From: Terriglobia bacterium
Lineage (GTDB): Bacteria; Acidobacteriota; Terriglobia; Terriglobales; Acidobacteriaceae
Length of the DNA stretch: 64,000 nucleotides
Assembly (NCBI GenBank): GCA_020072645.1
Contig: JAIQGK010000002.1
Span: 62,001-126,000, forward strand
Direction of reading: 5' to 3'
Positions within the stretch are counted from its first letter, which is position 1. Every line of letters starts with the position of its first letter. The notes beneath the pieces are model-generated. The model saw only the letters and a program-made list of their open reading frames with translations. It searched no databases and was not told the DNA's origin. Shown one piece after another: positions 27,714-37,224 of the stretch. The position numbers and the translations under genes are program-made.

Positions 27714-30125
27714 CTTATAGAGAAGATACTTCTGCCTTAACTCCTTAAACTTCTCCAGGTCCTCCTGCCAGCCTTGCGCGATCGCGCGGGGATCGTCGCC
27801 ATTCATCAATGCGTCAAAAACCTGGCGATTGGCAAGCAGGCCGAGCATACGCTCAATCTTCCAATTGTCGGGATACAGCTTTTTCAGCGCCGCCGCCAGC
27901 TCGATTCCCATCTCCGGCCCGTCCAGGACCGTGCGGTCAGTAACGATAATGTTCACGCCCTTGCACTGCTGGTTCTGGTACGGCCCGCTGACAGGCGTGA
28001 ATGTGACTGGAACAAACCGCACACCGGGAATCAGCCGTGCATTCAAATAGTCGGAAAACGCGCGTGCATCAATCCACGGAGCGCCCAGCACTTCAAACGG
28101 CGTATCGGTCCCTCGTCCCACAGAGACGTTCGTCCCCTCCACGATCCCCACGCCGGGATACAGCTCCGCTTCATTCACTGACCGCAAATTCGGCGACGTG
28201 TTGATCCAGACGATCCCCGTTGAATCGAACCAGTCGCCGCGCAGCCAGCCCTGCATGGGAATCACCCGCAGCCGCGCACCGATCTTCCGCTCCGCGTTGT
28301 ACATCTGCGCCAGCTCGCCCAGGGTCATGCCGTGTCGTAGAGGTATGGGGTGGTAGTTGTTAAAGTTTGTAAACTCGGTCTGCGACATTGGGCCCTGCAC
28401 AAACGAACCATTGATCGGGTCTGGCCGATCCAGCACAATGACCTCGGTATTGGTCTGTGCAGCCGCCTCCAGCAGGTAGCCCAGCGTTGCCGGATAGGTA
28501 TAGAACCTGGTTCCAGCATCTTGAATATCAAAGACCACGGCGTCCAGCGTCTTGAGCACGTCCAGCGGCGGGCGCTTTTTTGCGTCGGTGCCGCCATACA
28601 TCGAATACACGGGAACGCCCGTCACAGAGTCAGTCGTATTCTGGACGTTCAAGTCATCCTGCGCGCCAAAGATTCCGTGTTCCGGCGCAAAAATTGCCGC
28701 TAGCTTGATTCCTGGCGCCGACGCCAGCACGTCGATTGTCCTTCTGCCTTGGCCGTCCACGCCGGTATTGTTCGTGAGCAGGCCAATCGTCATCTGCGTC
28801 TTGTCCTGCTTCAACGAAGCAAAATTATCCTGCTCCAAAACATCAATCCCGGTCAACACGTGCCCGTTGCGCGCTCCCAAATGCCGTGAAGCCGAGGCCG
28901 CTTCGTTATAGCCCGTAATCGCCAGCAGCTTTTCCCGGGCAGCAGAAGTTACATCCAGCTTCAGCACTCCCGCCACCGCCGTAGCCACACGCGACCGCAA
29001 AGAAATAATCGCCGGTCCCTGCCGAGGCAGAACAGAATTCGTCAGCAGGATCACATACGTATCCGTATAAGGATCAATCCAGATCGATGTGCCGGTGTAC
29101 CCGGTGTGGCCAAACGATCCCACCGGCAGCAGCACGCCGCGGTTCGACGAAAATGAAGAATCAATGTCCCAGCCCAGCCCGCGGACTTCGGTGGCATTCG
29201 GCGGCTGTTGCGGTGTCGTCATCTTCTCAATGATGTCGCCATCCAGAATTTGCTTGCGGCTGATCAGCGCCTGCGCGTACAGAGCCAGATCGCCCGCAGT
29301 GGAAAAAACCCCTGCGTGTCCTGCTACGCCGCCCATTCTGTCCGCGCGCGGATCATGCACTACGCCGCGCAGGATCTGCTTTCTGTCCGGCGCAAAAGTT
29401 TCCGCGATCTTGTTTTTCCATTCCGGAGGCGGCAGAAAGCGTGTGTGCTTCATGCCCAGGGGCTGGAAGATATGCACAGCAGCATACTGGTCCAGTGGCA
29501 TTCCGGAGAGCCGCTGCACCAGTTCGCCCAGCACAATGAAGTTGGTATCGCTATATACAAAGACTGAGCCCTGCGGCGCCTGCAGCTTCTCTTCATGGGC
29601 CAGCCGGAACGCCGCATCGCGTCCCACCCAATAAGGATTCAGATCGATGTCCGGACGCAGCCCGGAATAATGCGTCAAGAGCTGCCGCACCGTGACTGCG
29701 TCTTTGCCGTTCATCCCGAAATCAGGGATATAATGCGCCACTGGTTCATCCAGGCGGACTTGCCCATATTGCACCAGGCGCATCACGCTCGGTGTGGTCG
29801 CCACTACTTTGGTCAGGGACGCCAGATCAAAAATCGTGTCCAGAGTCATGGTTTCAGGACGCGGCGAGGTGGCGCGCAGCCCAAAAGCTTTCTGGTGCAC
29901 GATCTTTCCGCCGTGTCCCACCACCAGCACTGCGCCAGTGATGGCTTGATCATTGATCTGCTCCTGCACCAGCAGATCCACCGGGGAAAAGTTCGCTGTT
30001 TCCTTTACTTCCGCCGCTGGTTTCTTCTTTTTTGCGGCAGGCGCGGACGCACCAGCAGCCCAAAGACCTTGGATAGCCAGAATAAGTATAGAAATGAAGC
30101 CAATGGCTTTGCGCGGGAATGTCAT
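27711..30125 (-). CDS. Exported serine-hydrolase (AmiE-like) / DUF1343 (NamZ-like) fusion
   Basis: An 804-residue two-domain exoprotein. The start at 30125 opens a signal peptide (MTFPRKAIGFISILILAIQG, ends near GASA); the upstream in-frame start would overlap the divergent gene. Residues about 40-400 are a serine beta-lactamase-fold hydrolase with SLTK, YSDT and HTGYTGTS as the three active-site elements. Residues about 415-804 are a complete DUF1343 domain with FAPEHGIFG, FDIQDAGTRFYTYP and VLDRPDPING. NamZ of Bacillus (DUF1343) is an exo-beta-N-acetylmuramidase, and AmiE is a muramyl-L-alanine amidase of the beta-lactamase-like family (recalled knowledge). The fusion would combine peptide removal and MurNAc release outside the cytoplasm. 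The divergent serine hydrolase, murQ and murA follow next door. Confidence 0.85.
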   Translation of the reverse strand: MTFPRKAIGFISILILAIQGLWAAGASAPAAKKKKPAAEVKETANFSPVDLLVQEQINDQAITGAVLVVGHGGKIVHQKAFGLRATSPRPETMTLDTIFDLASLTKVVATTPSVMRLVQYGQVRLDEPVAHYIPDFGMNGKDAVTVRQLLTHYSGLRPDIDLNPYWVGRDAAFRLAHEEKLQAPQGSVFVYSDTNFIVLGELVQRLSGMPLDQYAAVHIFQPLGMKHTRFLPPPEWKNKIAETFAPDRKQILRGVVHDPRADRMGGVAGHAGVFSTAGDLALYAQALISRKQILDGDIIEKMTTPQQPPNATEVRGLGWDIDSSFSSNRGVLLPVGSFGHTGYTGTSIWIDPYTDTYVILLTNSVLPRQGPAIISLRSRVATAVAGVLKLDVTSAAREKLLAITGYNEAASASRHLGARNGHVLTGIDVLEQDNFASLKQDKTQMTIGLLTNNTGVDGQGRRTIDVLASAPGIKLAAIFAPEHGIFGAQDDLNVQNTTDSVTGVPVYSMYGGTDAKKRPPLDVLKTLDAVVFDIQDAGTRFYTYPATLGYLLEAAAQTNTEVIVLDRPDPINGSFVQGPMSQTEFTNFNNYHPIPLRHGMTLGELAQMYNAERKIGARLRVIPMQGWLRGDWFDSTGIVWINTSPNLRSVNEAELYPGVGIVEGTNVSVGRGTDTPFEVLGAPWIDARAFSDYLNARLIPGVRFVPVTFTPVSGPYQNQQCKGVNIIVTDRTVLDGPEMGIELAAALKKLYPDNWKIERMLGLLANRQVFDALMNGDDPRAIAQGWQEDLEKFKELRQKYLLYK

Positions 30126-30199
30126 CTGTAAACTGAGTGTGTTATAAACCGAAAACAAAAGCAACACGAGGGGATTTTCTGCACCAAAGTACCAACAGC

Positions 30200-31294
30200 A
30201 TGCTGTCCCGCTCGCTCGACCATCAGGACGAACAGTTCCAGCGTGCCTTTAACGTCCTGCGTTCCGGCATCGAACAGCGCGCTTTCCCTGGTGCCGCCGT
30301 CGCCATCGCCCATCAAGGAAAGCTCATCGCCCACAAGGGCCTCGGGCGTTTCACTTACGATGAAGCCTCCCCAGCCGTGACCGCTGAAACGGTCTACGAT
30401 CTCGCATCGGTCACCAAGGTTCTTGCCACCACCACCGCATGCATGATTTTGTACGATCGCGGCCTGTTCAAGCTCGATCAGCCATTGGTCGAGCTGCTAC
30501 CCGGATTCGCCGACAACAGCGCAAAACAAAAAGACGTCCGCAGCCAGATCACGCTCCGCATGCTTCTGGCGCACTCCTCCGGTCTGCCGGCCTATATCAA
30601 GCTGTTCCAGTCCGCCCATAATAAGGACGATTTGCTCCAGCAAGCTCTCCGCGTCCCACTCACCGCTGAACCTGGTTCCCGCGCCGAATACAGTGATATC
30701 GGCTTCATTCTGCTGGGCCAGGCGGTGGAAAAGCTCTCTGGCGAGCCTTTGGACCAGTTTTGCCGGCGTGAGATCTTCGCCAAACTCAACCTTGCGCACA
30801 CCTGCTTCAACCCGTCGGCAGACCTGAAACCTGCCATCCCGACCACAGAAGATGACCGCACTTTTCGCCATCGCCTGATTCAGGGTGAGGTCAACGATGA
30901 AAACGCTTCCATGATGGGTGGGGTAGCCGGGCATGCTGGTTGTTTTGCCAGTTCCCTGGACGTGTCAGTTTTTGCACAATGCATGTTACGGGGAGGCACA
31001 CCTTTGGTCCAGGCTCGCACCTTGGAAATTTTTACCCACCGAGAGGATTTTCCTCCCGGCACTTCGCGCGCTTTGGGGTGGGATACACCCTCCCAACCGT
31101 CTCAGTCCGGAAAATATTTTTCCTCGCGGTCCTATGGCCATTTGGGCTATACAGGTACCTCACTATGGATTGATCCTGATAGCCAACTTTCCGTCACTCT
31201 GTTAACCAATCGCACCTGGCCGGACCGTGGCTCGCAGTCCATTAAGAAATTCCGGCCCGCTTTCCACGATGCAGTTATCGAAGCGCTTAACTGA
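30200..31294 (+). CDS. Serine hydrolase of the beta-lactamase / AmiE-like family
   Basis: A 364-residue serine hydrolase. The ATG at 30200 is chosen because the earlier GTG (30137) overlaps the divergent gene; the ribosome-binding site is weak, so the start is uncertain. Catalytic elements are SVTK (in YDLASVTKVLATT), YSDIG and GHLGYTGTSLWIDP. It is clearly paralogous to the N-terminal domain of the divergent fusion protein but has no DUF1343 domain and no signal peptide, so it is predicted cytoplasmic. It precedes murQ by 3 bp. A muramyl-peptide amidase or carboxypeptidase role fits the context. Confidence 0.8.
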   Translation: MLSRSLDHQDEQFQRAFNVLRSGIEQRAFPGAAVAIAHQGKLIAHKGLGRFTYDEASPAVTAETVYDLASVTKVLATTTACMILYDRGLFKLDQPLVELLPGFADNSAKQKDVRSQITLRMLLAHSSGLPAYIKLFQSAHNKDDLLQQALRVPLTAEPGSRAEYSDIGFILLGQAVEKLSGEPLDQFCRREIFAKLNLAHTCFNPSADLKPAIPTTEDDRTFRHRLIQGEVNDENASMMGGVAGHAGCFASSLDVSVFAQCMLRGGTPLVQARTLEIFTHREDFPPGTSRALGWDTPSQPSQSGKYFSSRSYGHLGYTGTSLWIDPDSQLSVTLLTNRTWPDRGSQSIKKFRPAFHDAVIEALN

Positions 31295-31297
31295 GGT

Positions 31298-32224
31298 ATG
31301 AACGTGAGTTCCAGCAAAGCTAAACTTCGTGATCTCCGGACCGAGCAGCAGAACCTCGCCTCTTCCGCACTCGATACCATGTCCGCGCTGGAAATTACCC
31401 GGGTAATCAACCGTGAAGACCACAAAGTTGCTGCAGCCGTGGAGCGCGCCTTGCCGCAAATCGCGCAGGCCATTGACGCCATTGCCAATGCCATTCGCAG
31501 CGGCGGAAGGCTGATTTACGTGGGCGCCGGCACTAGCGGACGTCTTGCCGCGCTTGATGCCGCCGAGTGTCCTCCCACGTTCAATACCGACCCTAAGACC
31601 GTTCAATATGTGATTGCCGGTGGCAATAAAGCCCTGGGCCGTGCTGACGAATATAGCGAGGATTCCGCCGCCAGCGGGCGTAATGACATTGCCAAACGCA
31701 AGCCGGGCAAAAAAGATGTCGTAGTGGGAGTTGCTGCCAGCGGTCGAACACCCTACACCTTGGGTGCTCTGGAGCATGCACGCAAGAAAAGGGCCAAAAC
31801 CGTAGCCGTTGTCTGCAATCCTGGCTCCCCCATGGGTGCTCTGGCAGATATTGAGATCGTTATCGACGTAGGTCCGGAAGCCGTTTCAGGGTCAACGCGC
31901 ATGAAGGCCGGTTCTGCACAGAAAATGGCCCTGAACCTGCTAACTACAGGAACAATGGCCCGTCTTGGGTATATCTATGGCAACCTGATGGTGAATGTCC
32001 ATACCAGGAATCATAAGTTAATGGAACGTGGGCTGAATGTTTTAGAAAAAGCTGCTGGCGTTGACCGCCAAACTGCATCCAAAACTCTTGACGTGGCGGA
32101 CAATCAGGTGGCCATCGCCCTGATTATGTTGAAGACCGGTTTATCTCGCACCCAGGCAGTTAAAAGACTCAAAAGCGTTAAGGGTAATGTCCGAGAGGCG
32201 ATCGAGCAGGGTCATTTAAAATGA
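31298..32224 (+). CDS. murQ: N-acetylmuramic acid 6-phosphate etherase
   Basis: A 308-residue SIS-domain enzyme that splits the lactyl ether of MurNAc-6-phosphate to give GlcNAc-6-phosphate and D-lactate during cell-wall recycling. The signature GAGTSGRLAALDAAECPPTF is intact near residue 70, and the second family segment GPEAVSGSTRMKAGSAQKM is present. Start at the ATG 31298; a GTG two codons later is an alternative. It is 3 bp after the serine hydrolase gene, and its stop overlaps an ATG in the murA frame. No MurNAc kinase or PTS for making the 6-phosphate is in the window. Confidence 0.95.
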   Translation: MNVSSSKAKLRDLRTEQQNLASSALDTMSALEITRVINREDHKVAAAVERALPQIAQAIDAIANAIRSGGRLIYVGAGTSGRLAALDAAECPPTFNTDPKTVQYVIAGGNKALGRADEYSEDSAASGRNDIAKRKPGKKDVVVGVAASGRTPYTLGALEHARKKRAKTVAVVCNPGSPMGALADIEIVIDVGPEAVSGSTRMKAGSAQKMALNLLTTGTMARLGYIYGNLMVNVHTRNHKLMERGLNVLEKAAGVDRQTASKTLDVADNQVAIALIMLKTGLSRTQAVKRLKSVKGNVREAIEQGHLK

Positions 32225-32370
32225 AGCTAGTTCCCAAGTCACCGAATGGCAGTTCCAGCAAGGCAGAGACGCTGCTGTCCGTGGGCGTTCCCGGTTTCAG
32301 AAAGCCGGTTTCGCGCAGCCGGACCATCCGGATTGACTTCAGGGACGGAGAAATCGCGCCAGAGAGTCTT

Positions 32371-33675
32371 ATGGATAAGTTTGTAATTCGTGGTGGCAAT
32401 CCCCTGGTGGGAAGCGTACGCATCAGCGGCGCCAAAAATGCCGCATTGCCCGCGATGGCCGCCGCCATCCTTACCGACGAGCCCGTAATTCTGGAAAATA
32501 TCCCTGACGTTCGTGACATTCAGACGGAGCGCAATCTACTGGTCTCAATGGGCGCAGACGTGGAATTGGGCTACGGTCGCGCTTCCCATCGCACCACGAT
32601 TTCCTGCAACAACCTGGTCAATCCTGAAGCCGCGTATGAACTGGTAAAGACCATGCGTGCATCCACGCTGGTTCTGGGGCCGCTGCTCGCGCGTATGGGA
32701 CGCGCCCGCGTTTCCCAACCCGGAGGCTGCGCCATTGGCGCGCGGCCTATCGATCTCCATATCAAAGGTCTGGAACGGCTCGGCGCTTCCATCAAGCAGG
32801 AGCATGGCTATATTGAAGCCACTGCGGAACGTCTGCGCGGCGGCCACATCATTTTCGATAAGATTACCGTTACCGGCACTGAAGATCTCATGATGGCCGC
32901 AACACTGGCCGAAGGCGAGACCATCATGGAGAATTGCGCGCGCGAACCTGAAGTTGTTGATCTTGCTGCGCTACTCATCAAGATGGGCGCAAGGATTGAA
33001 GGCGCAGGGACCCATACCATCCGTATCCATGGAGTAGAAAAGCTTCACGGCGCGCGCCATAGGATCATTCCTGATCGTATTGAAGCCGGCACCTTTGTGA
33101 TTGCTGCCGTCCTCACCGGCGGCGACCTGCAGCTGACCAGTTGCGATCCGTCGCACCTGGGCTCATTGATTCAAAAACTGGAAGAATGCGGCGTGAGCAT
33201 CACGGCAGGGACGGATTCAATGCGCGTGACCAACGGCCACCAACTGCAAGCAGCCGATATCACCACAGAAGAATTCCCCGGCTTTCCCACGGACATGCAG
33301 GCGCAATACATGACGTTGGCCACACAGGCGCAGGGTACCTCGCTCATCACTGAGAATATCTTCGAGAACCGCTTCATGCACGCCGGCGAACTGGCCCGCA
33401 TGGGCGCTAACATCAAGGTAGAAGGCAGCCGCGCCATCGTTCGCGGCAAGACCCCTCTCAGTTCCGCCGCCGTTCAATGCTCTGACCTTCGCGCTTCAGC
33501 CTCTCTCGTCATCGCCGCGCTGGTTGCCGACGGTGAAACGATCATTGATCGCGTCTACCACGTAGACCGTGGCTATGAGCGGATTGAAGAGAAGCTGAAA
33601 GGCGTAGGCGCACAAATCCGTCGCATCGGTGAGATCCTGCCCAAACGCGCTGCGGTGCCCAGCGTGGTCGCGTAA
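32371..33675 (+). CDS. murA: UDP-N-acetylglucosamine 1-carboxyvinyltransferase
   Basis: First committed enzyme of peptidoglycan synthesis: it transfers enolpyruvate from PEP to UDP-GlcNAc. The 434-residue protein starts at the ATG 32371 ([20 protein letters not shown]), where all MurA proteins begin. The fosfomycin-target cysteine is present in [14 protein letters not shown], and the Lys in SGAKNAALP is intact. The frame is open back to an ATG at 32221 that overlaps the murQ stop by 4 bp. That would add a 50-residue low-similarity extension, so translational coupling or an internal start both remain possible. Confidence 0.93.
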   Translation: MDKFVIRGGNPLVGSVRISGAKNAALPAMAAAILTDEPVILENIPDVRDIQTERNLLVSMGADVELGYGRASHRTTISCNNLVNPEAAYELVKTMRASTLVLGPLLARMGRARVSQPGGCAIGARPIDLHIKGLERLGASIKQEHGYIEATAERLRGGHIIFDKITVTGTEDLMMAATLAEGETIMENCAREPEVVDLAALLIKMGARIEGAGTHTIRIHGVEKLHGARHRIIPDRIEAGTFVIAAVLTGGDLQLTSCDPSHLGSLIQKLEECGVSITAGTDSMRVTNGHQLQAADITTEEFPGFPTDMQAQYMTLATQAQGTSLITENIFENRFMHAGELARMGANIKVEGSRAIVRGKTPLSSAAVQCSDLRASASLVIAALVADGETIIDRVYHVDRGYERIEEKLKGVGAQIRRIGEILPKRAAVPSVVA

Positions 33676-33901
33676 AAATCGCCGGCAAGTCCCTTCTCAG
33701 TGCTCATTTCTTTGTGAAGTTACGTGGAGTTCTCGCCACGCTTTCTTCCCGCCAATGAAAACGCAGGATTTACGCAACCCATCAGTGTTCCCGCCTTCCC
33801 GTTTTGGAACAGCTCCGGATTTTTCTAAGCGATTTTTCATCATTTCCAACTGCTAGCGCCGTACCATTTAATTCTTCGTTTAATACGGAGCGAACAAGCG
33901 C

Positions 33902-34540
33902 ATGCCACTTCCCGGCAAGACTCTAAGTTCGGTGGAAAGAGGTTCGGAGGAAAGCCACAGCAATCATAGTGAGCCTCTGCCTCTGTTCCGTCCGGAAGCG
34001 ATTGCCGCTCTACAGCAAAAATTCTATGGCGAGATTATTCTCGTCCGTCCGTTTTCACTGATGTTGCTTTGCTGGTTTGCGCTGGGGATTACGGCAGCGG
34101 TCCTGGGATTTCTCTTCCTTGGCCAATACACGGAAAGGGCGCGCGTTCCGGGGATCATAAGCTCGAGCAGTCTCTCAAATCCGGGTCCGACGGGAGCTGA
34201 ATTCTACGTGCCCGCCAGCCTGCGTGACCGGCTGCACGTGGGCACTCATCTGACTTTGCGCTGTAATTCTTGCTCGACAAAGTTTGCTCGTCAGGTGGGA
34301 ACAGTACTGGAAGTCCCACAAACACCTGTGGAACCAGCGGAACTTTCCCAGAAGAATCCAGGTCTCTCTGTGCCTGGGGACAAAATTCCGGTTTACAAGA
34401 TTAAGGTGTCGCTTCCGCCACAAGCGGCACAGGACATGCAAGTGGACCCTTCAACACAAGCGGGAGTAAGAGTGGAAGCGGAAATCCCGCTTGGGCATAA
34501 ACCTCTCATCAAGTGGTTTTTTGAACGATCAGGAAGTTAA
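33902..34540 (+). CDS. Short HlyD-like membrane fusion (adaptor) protein of the peptide exporter
   Basis: A 212-residue inner-membrane protein with one transmembrane helix at about residues 52-76 and a small periplasmic part. The segment LFRPEAIAALQQKFYGEI just before the helix is typical of HlyD/CvaA-type adaptors of bacteriocin exporters. Usual members are about 400 residues with a long coiled-coil hairpin inserted in the lipoyl domain. Here residues 95-205 keep only the beta-domain part (EFYVPASLRDRLHVGTHLTL and a late VRVEAEIPLGHKPLIKWFF). It precedes the C39-type ABC transporter by 20 bp and probably works with it. Confidence 0.75.
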   Translation: MPLPGKTLSSVERGSEESHSNHSEPLPLFRPEAIAALQQKFYGEIILVRPFSLMLLCWFALGITAAVLGFLFLGQYTERARVPGIISSSSLSNPGPTGAEFYVPASLRDRLHVGTHLTLRCNSCSTKFARQVGTVLEVPQTPVEPAELSQKNPGLSVPGDKIPVYKIKVSLPPQAAQDMQVDPSTQAGVRVEAEIPLGHKPLIKWFFERSGS

Positions 34541-34560
34541 AGGGACGTAGGGCGCGGTAC

Positions 34561-36711
34561 TTGCAGAAAATGAAATTTTCCTGGGAACAAAAACTGCCGA
34601 TGGTCTTTCAGACTGAGGCGGCGGAGTGTGGCCTGGCTTGCCTTGCCATGATCGCCGGCTATCACGGTCTGCGCGTTGACCTGCCCGCGTTGCGGCACCG
34701 TTTCTCCGTTTCCCTTCGCGGCGCCACCCTGAACCATATCATCAAGTTCGCCGCCGCTCTTGATCTCACCGGACGCCCGCTTCGCGTGGAACTGGAAGAC
34801 CTGGCCTATCTGAAAGCACCCTGCATCCTGCATTGGAAGATGGAACACTTTGTGGTGCTGAAGAAGGTCACGCGGAAATACGTGTACCTGCATGACCCCG
34901 CTGTAGGGCCGCGCAGGGTCAGTTTTGCTGAAGCCAGCCGTCACTTCACCGGCGTTGCGCTGGAACTGACTCCCACACCCAGCTTTGTGCAGCGTGAAGA
35001 GCGCCGCCCGCTCCGCCTGCGCGACCTCATTGGCCGCGTCTCCGGTCTCAAGCGCGCTCTGGCGCAGATCTTTGTGCTGGCTTCCGCTCTGGAAATATTT
35101 TCCATCATCAGCCCATTGTTCCTGCAACTCACCGTGGATAAGGTGCTCGCGTCGTTTGATCGCGACCTGCTCTTTACCCTTGGCGTCGGCTTCATGCTGT
35201 TGATCGGCCTGCAATCTTTCCTGGGAGCGCTGCGCAGTTGGACCACTCTTTATTTCGGCACGTTGCTCAAATTGCAGTGGTACGCCAATCTTTTCTCCCA
35301 TCTGGTACGGCTGCCGGTATCTTTCTTTGAGAAGCGCTACTTCGGCGACATTCTCTCCCGCTTTGATGGCGCTGAAGCCATCCAGCGCACCCTCACTAAC
35401 AACTTTATTGAAACACTGCTCGACGGCTTGATCTCCATCTTTGTTTTGGCCGTAATGTTCTTCTATAGCCGCCAGTTGGCGCTGATCGTGATTGCCAGCG
35501 TACTGATTTACGTCGCATTGCGTAATTTCGCCTACCGTCCATTGCGGCAATCCACGGAAGAGCAGATCATGCGTCTCGCCAAACAACAAACTCATCTGAT
35601 TGAGACGCTTCGTGGCATTCGCACTATCAAAGTCCTGGGCCGTGAAGATGGCCGCAAGACGCGCTGGATGAACCTGCTTGCCGACACAACCAACGCCCAG
35701 GTGGCTGCGGAAAAGCTCACTCTGCTTTTCAGAGCTGCGAATGGGTTGATTTTTGGCCTGCAAACAGTAGCTGTGGTCTGGGCTGGCGCAATGCTGGTTC
35801 TGGGCGGCAAATTCAGCGTCGGCATGCTGTTTGCCTTCGTCGCTTATCAGGAACAATTCAAGGCGCGCATCACCACACTCGTTGACCGCTTGTATGAATT
35901 TCGCATGCTCTCGCTCCAGGTCCAGCGGCTTGCGGATGTGGTTCTGGAAAAACCTGAATCCACCTTCATCGATGACGCGGGAGCAGTTGAAGACTCTTCC
36001 ATCGATGTGAAACACCTCTTCTTCCGCTACTCGGACACCGAGCCGTGGTTGTTGCACGACGTAACCTTCCGGATCGAACCGGGCGAGTGCGTGGCAATCG
36101 TAGGAGCCTCTGGAGCGGGAAAATCGACGCTGCTGAAACTAATGGCCGGGCTTCTGAAACCGCAATCGGGAGATGTGGTTGTTAATGGACATTCTGTGTG
36201 CGAGAGCCGCGCGGCAGTCCTGGGCAATGTTGGTTTTGTGTTGCAGGATGATTCTCTTTTTGCCGGGACCATTGCGGAAAACATCGCTTTTGCCTCTGAC
36301 GTTGCCGACATGGCGCGGGTACAGGAATGTGCTCGTCTCGCCTGCCTCGACGATGAGATTAACGAGATGCACATGGGCTATAGCACGCTGATTGGTGAGA
36401 TGGGGTCGGCTCTTTCCGGAGGCCAGCAACAGCGCCTTTTGTTGGCGCGCGCTCTTTATCAACGGCCTTCCATTCTGATACTGGATGAGGCCACCAGCCA
36501 TCTCGACGTTCCCACTGAGCAGCGGATCGCGGCCATGCTGGTTGACCTGCGCATGACGCGCATTTTTGCCGCCCACCGTCCGGATACGATACGAATAGCC
36601 GACCGCGTCATCACTTTGTCGCGTTCCGGAACCATTTCTGAAGAACCGTCTTCATTGCGTGCAGCGCGTGAAGCGGGAGCACGAGTTTACGAAGGAGAAA
36701 GCTATGTCTAA
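34561..36711 (+). CDS. Peptidase-containing ABC transporter (C39 peptidase, TMD, NBD)
   Basis: A 716-residue exporter that both cleaves leader peptides at double-glycine sites and secretes the product. Residues 8-135 are a C39 domain with Gln17, catalytic Cys23 (AECGLAC), His96 (MEHFVVL) and Asp112 (HDP), all present. Residues about 150-430 contain six transmembrane helices. The nucleotide-binding domain follows with Walker A GASGAGKST, signature LSGGQQQR and Walker B ILILDEATSHLD. The frame starts TTG at 34561, with an ATG four codons in as the alternative. The first precursor gene starts inside its last codons (8-bp overlap), which ties export to the peptide array. Confidence 0.93.
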   Translation: MQKMKFSWEQKLPMVFQTEAAECGLACLAMIAGYHGLRVDLPALRHRFSVSLRGATLNHIIKFAAALDLTGRPLRVELEDLAYLKAPCILHWKMEHFVVLKKVTRKYVYLHDPAVGPRRVSFAEASRHFTGVALELTPTPSFVQREERRPLRLRDLIGRVSGLKRALAQIFVLASALEIFSIISPLFLQLTVDKVLASFDRDLLFTLGVGFMLLIGLQSFLGALRSWTTLYFGTLLKLQWYANLFSHLVRLPVSFFEKRYFGDILSRFDGAEAIQRTLTNNFIETLLDGLISIFVLAVMFFYSRQLALIVIASVLIYVALRNFAYRPLRQSTEEQIMRLAKQQTHLIETLRGIRTIKVLGREDGRKTRWMNLLADTTNAQVAAEKLTLLFRAANGLIFGLQTVAVVWAGAMLVLGGKFSVGMLFAFVAYQEQFKARITTLVDRLYEFRMLSLQVQRLADVVLEKPESTFIDDAGAVEDSSIDVKHLFFRYSDTEPWLLHDVTFRIEPGECVAIVGASGAGKSTLLKLMAGLLKPQSGDVVVNGHSVCESRAAVLGNVGFVLQDDSLFAGTIAENIAFASDVADMARVQECARLACLDDEINEMHMGYSTLIGEMGSALSGGQQQRLLLARALYQRPSILILDEATSHLDVPTEQRIAAMLVDLRMTRIFAAHRPDTIRIADRVITLSRSGTISEEPSSLRAAREAGARVYEGESYV

Positions 36712-36865
36712 GCAAAACGAGCCTAATCGGGTGCTGCTCCGCATGGGCGCCCGGCTGTTAACTGAGGAAGAAGTGGAAAGCGTAAGCGCTGCCGGTCCGC
36801 CGTGTCAGCTCACATTCACACACCTGCCCAAAGGCGGCTCAGACGAGGACACGTTTTGTCCGTAA
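36704..36865 (+). CDS. Graspetide-type precursor peptide 1 (divergent)
   Basis: 53 residues. The ATG overlaps the end of the exporter gene by 8 bp and has AAGGAG 7 bp upstream. The leader keeps NRVLLRMGARLLTEEEVESV but ends in SAAG and not Gly-Gly. The 23-residue tail has PPCQLTFTHL and an acidic end SDEDTFCP: two Thr, a D-E-D cluster and two Cys. It lacks the repeated 5' hairpin and is, with precursor 2, the most divergent member. Confidence 0.8.
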   Translation: MSKQNEPNRVLLRMGARLLTEEEVESVSAAGPPCQLTFTHLPKGGSDEDTFCP

Positions 36866-36917
36866 TCTGAGGGTCCCGGGCGAGCGAATGTAACAAAAAA
36901 TAAAAAGGAGAAAACAA

Positions 36918-37115
36918 ATGTCGAGACAAGAAGACAACAGAGTACTTGTCCGTTTCGGAGCACGGGAACTCACGATGGACGAAATCGACCAAGTGAGCGC
37001 CGCCATGCAGAACCACACCAATGTATGCACCGCAGCCATGCCCTTCGCCACCGTTACAGGTTCCGGCGACGGCGATGGCTGCAGCGATACCGACAAAGAC
37101 TCGAATTTCATTTAA
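36918..37115 (+). CDS. Graspetide-type precursor peptide 2 (long core)
   Basis: 65 residues, the longest of the set, with AAAAAGGAG before the ATG. The leader has DNRVLVRFGARELTMDEIDQV and ends SAA. The 36-residue core contains NVCTAAM, a Thr-Val-Thr stretch and an Asp-rich end GSGDGDGCSDTDKD. It has two Cys. It is followed by a GC-rich hairpin (CGGCCGC 37124-37130 with GCGGCCG 37151-37157). Confidence 0.8.
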   Translation: MSRQEDNRVLVRFGARELTMDEIDQVSAAMQNHTNVCTAAMPFATVTGSGDGDGCSDTDKDSNFI

Positions 37116-37224
37116 TGAAAACTCGGCCGCTTCACTGCTTTTGCGGATGAGCGGCCGCCAAAATCGCTCTCTAAAGCTTGGGCCCGCTCAACGGACCCAA
37201 AATGACGAAAAAAGGAGAACAAGC

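Noticed and set aside
34537-36057. A 506-codon open frame on the minus strand opposite the ABC exporter
   Set aside because: It is antisense to a gene with complete C39 and ABC motifs, has no ribosome-binding site and is rich in Gln/His/Arg as expected of a mirror frame.
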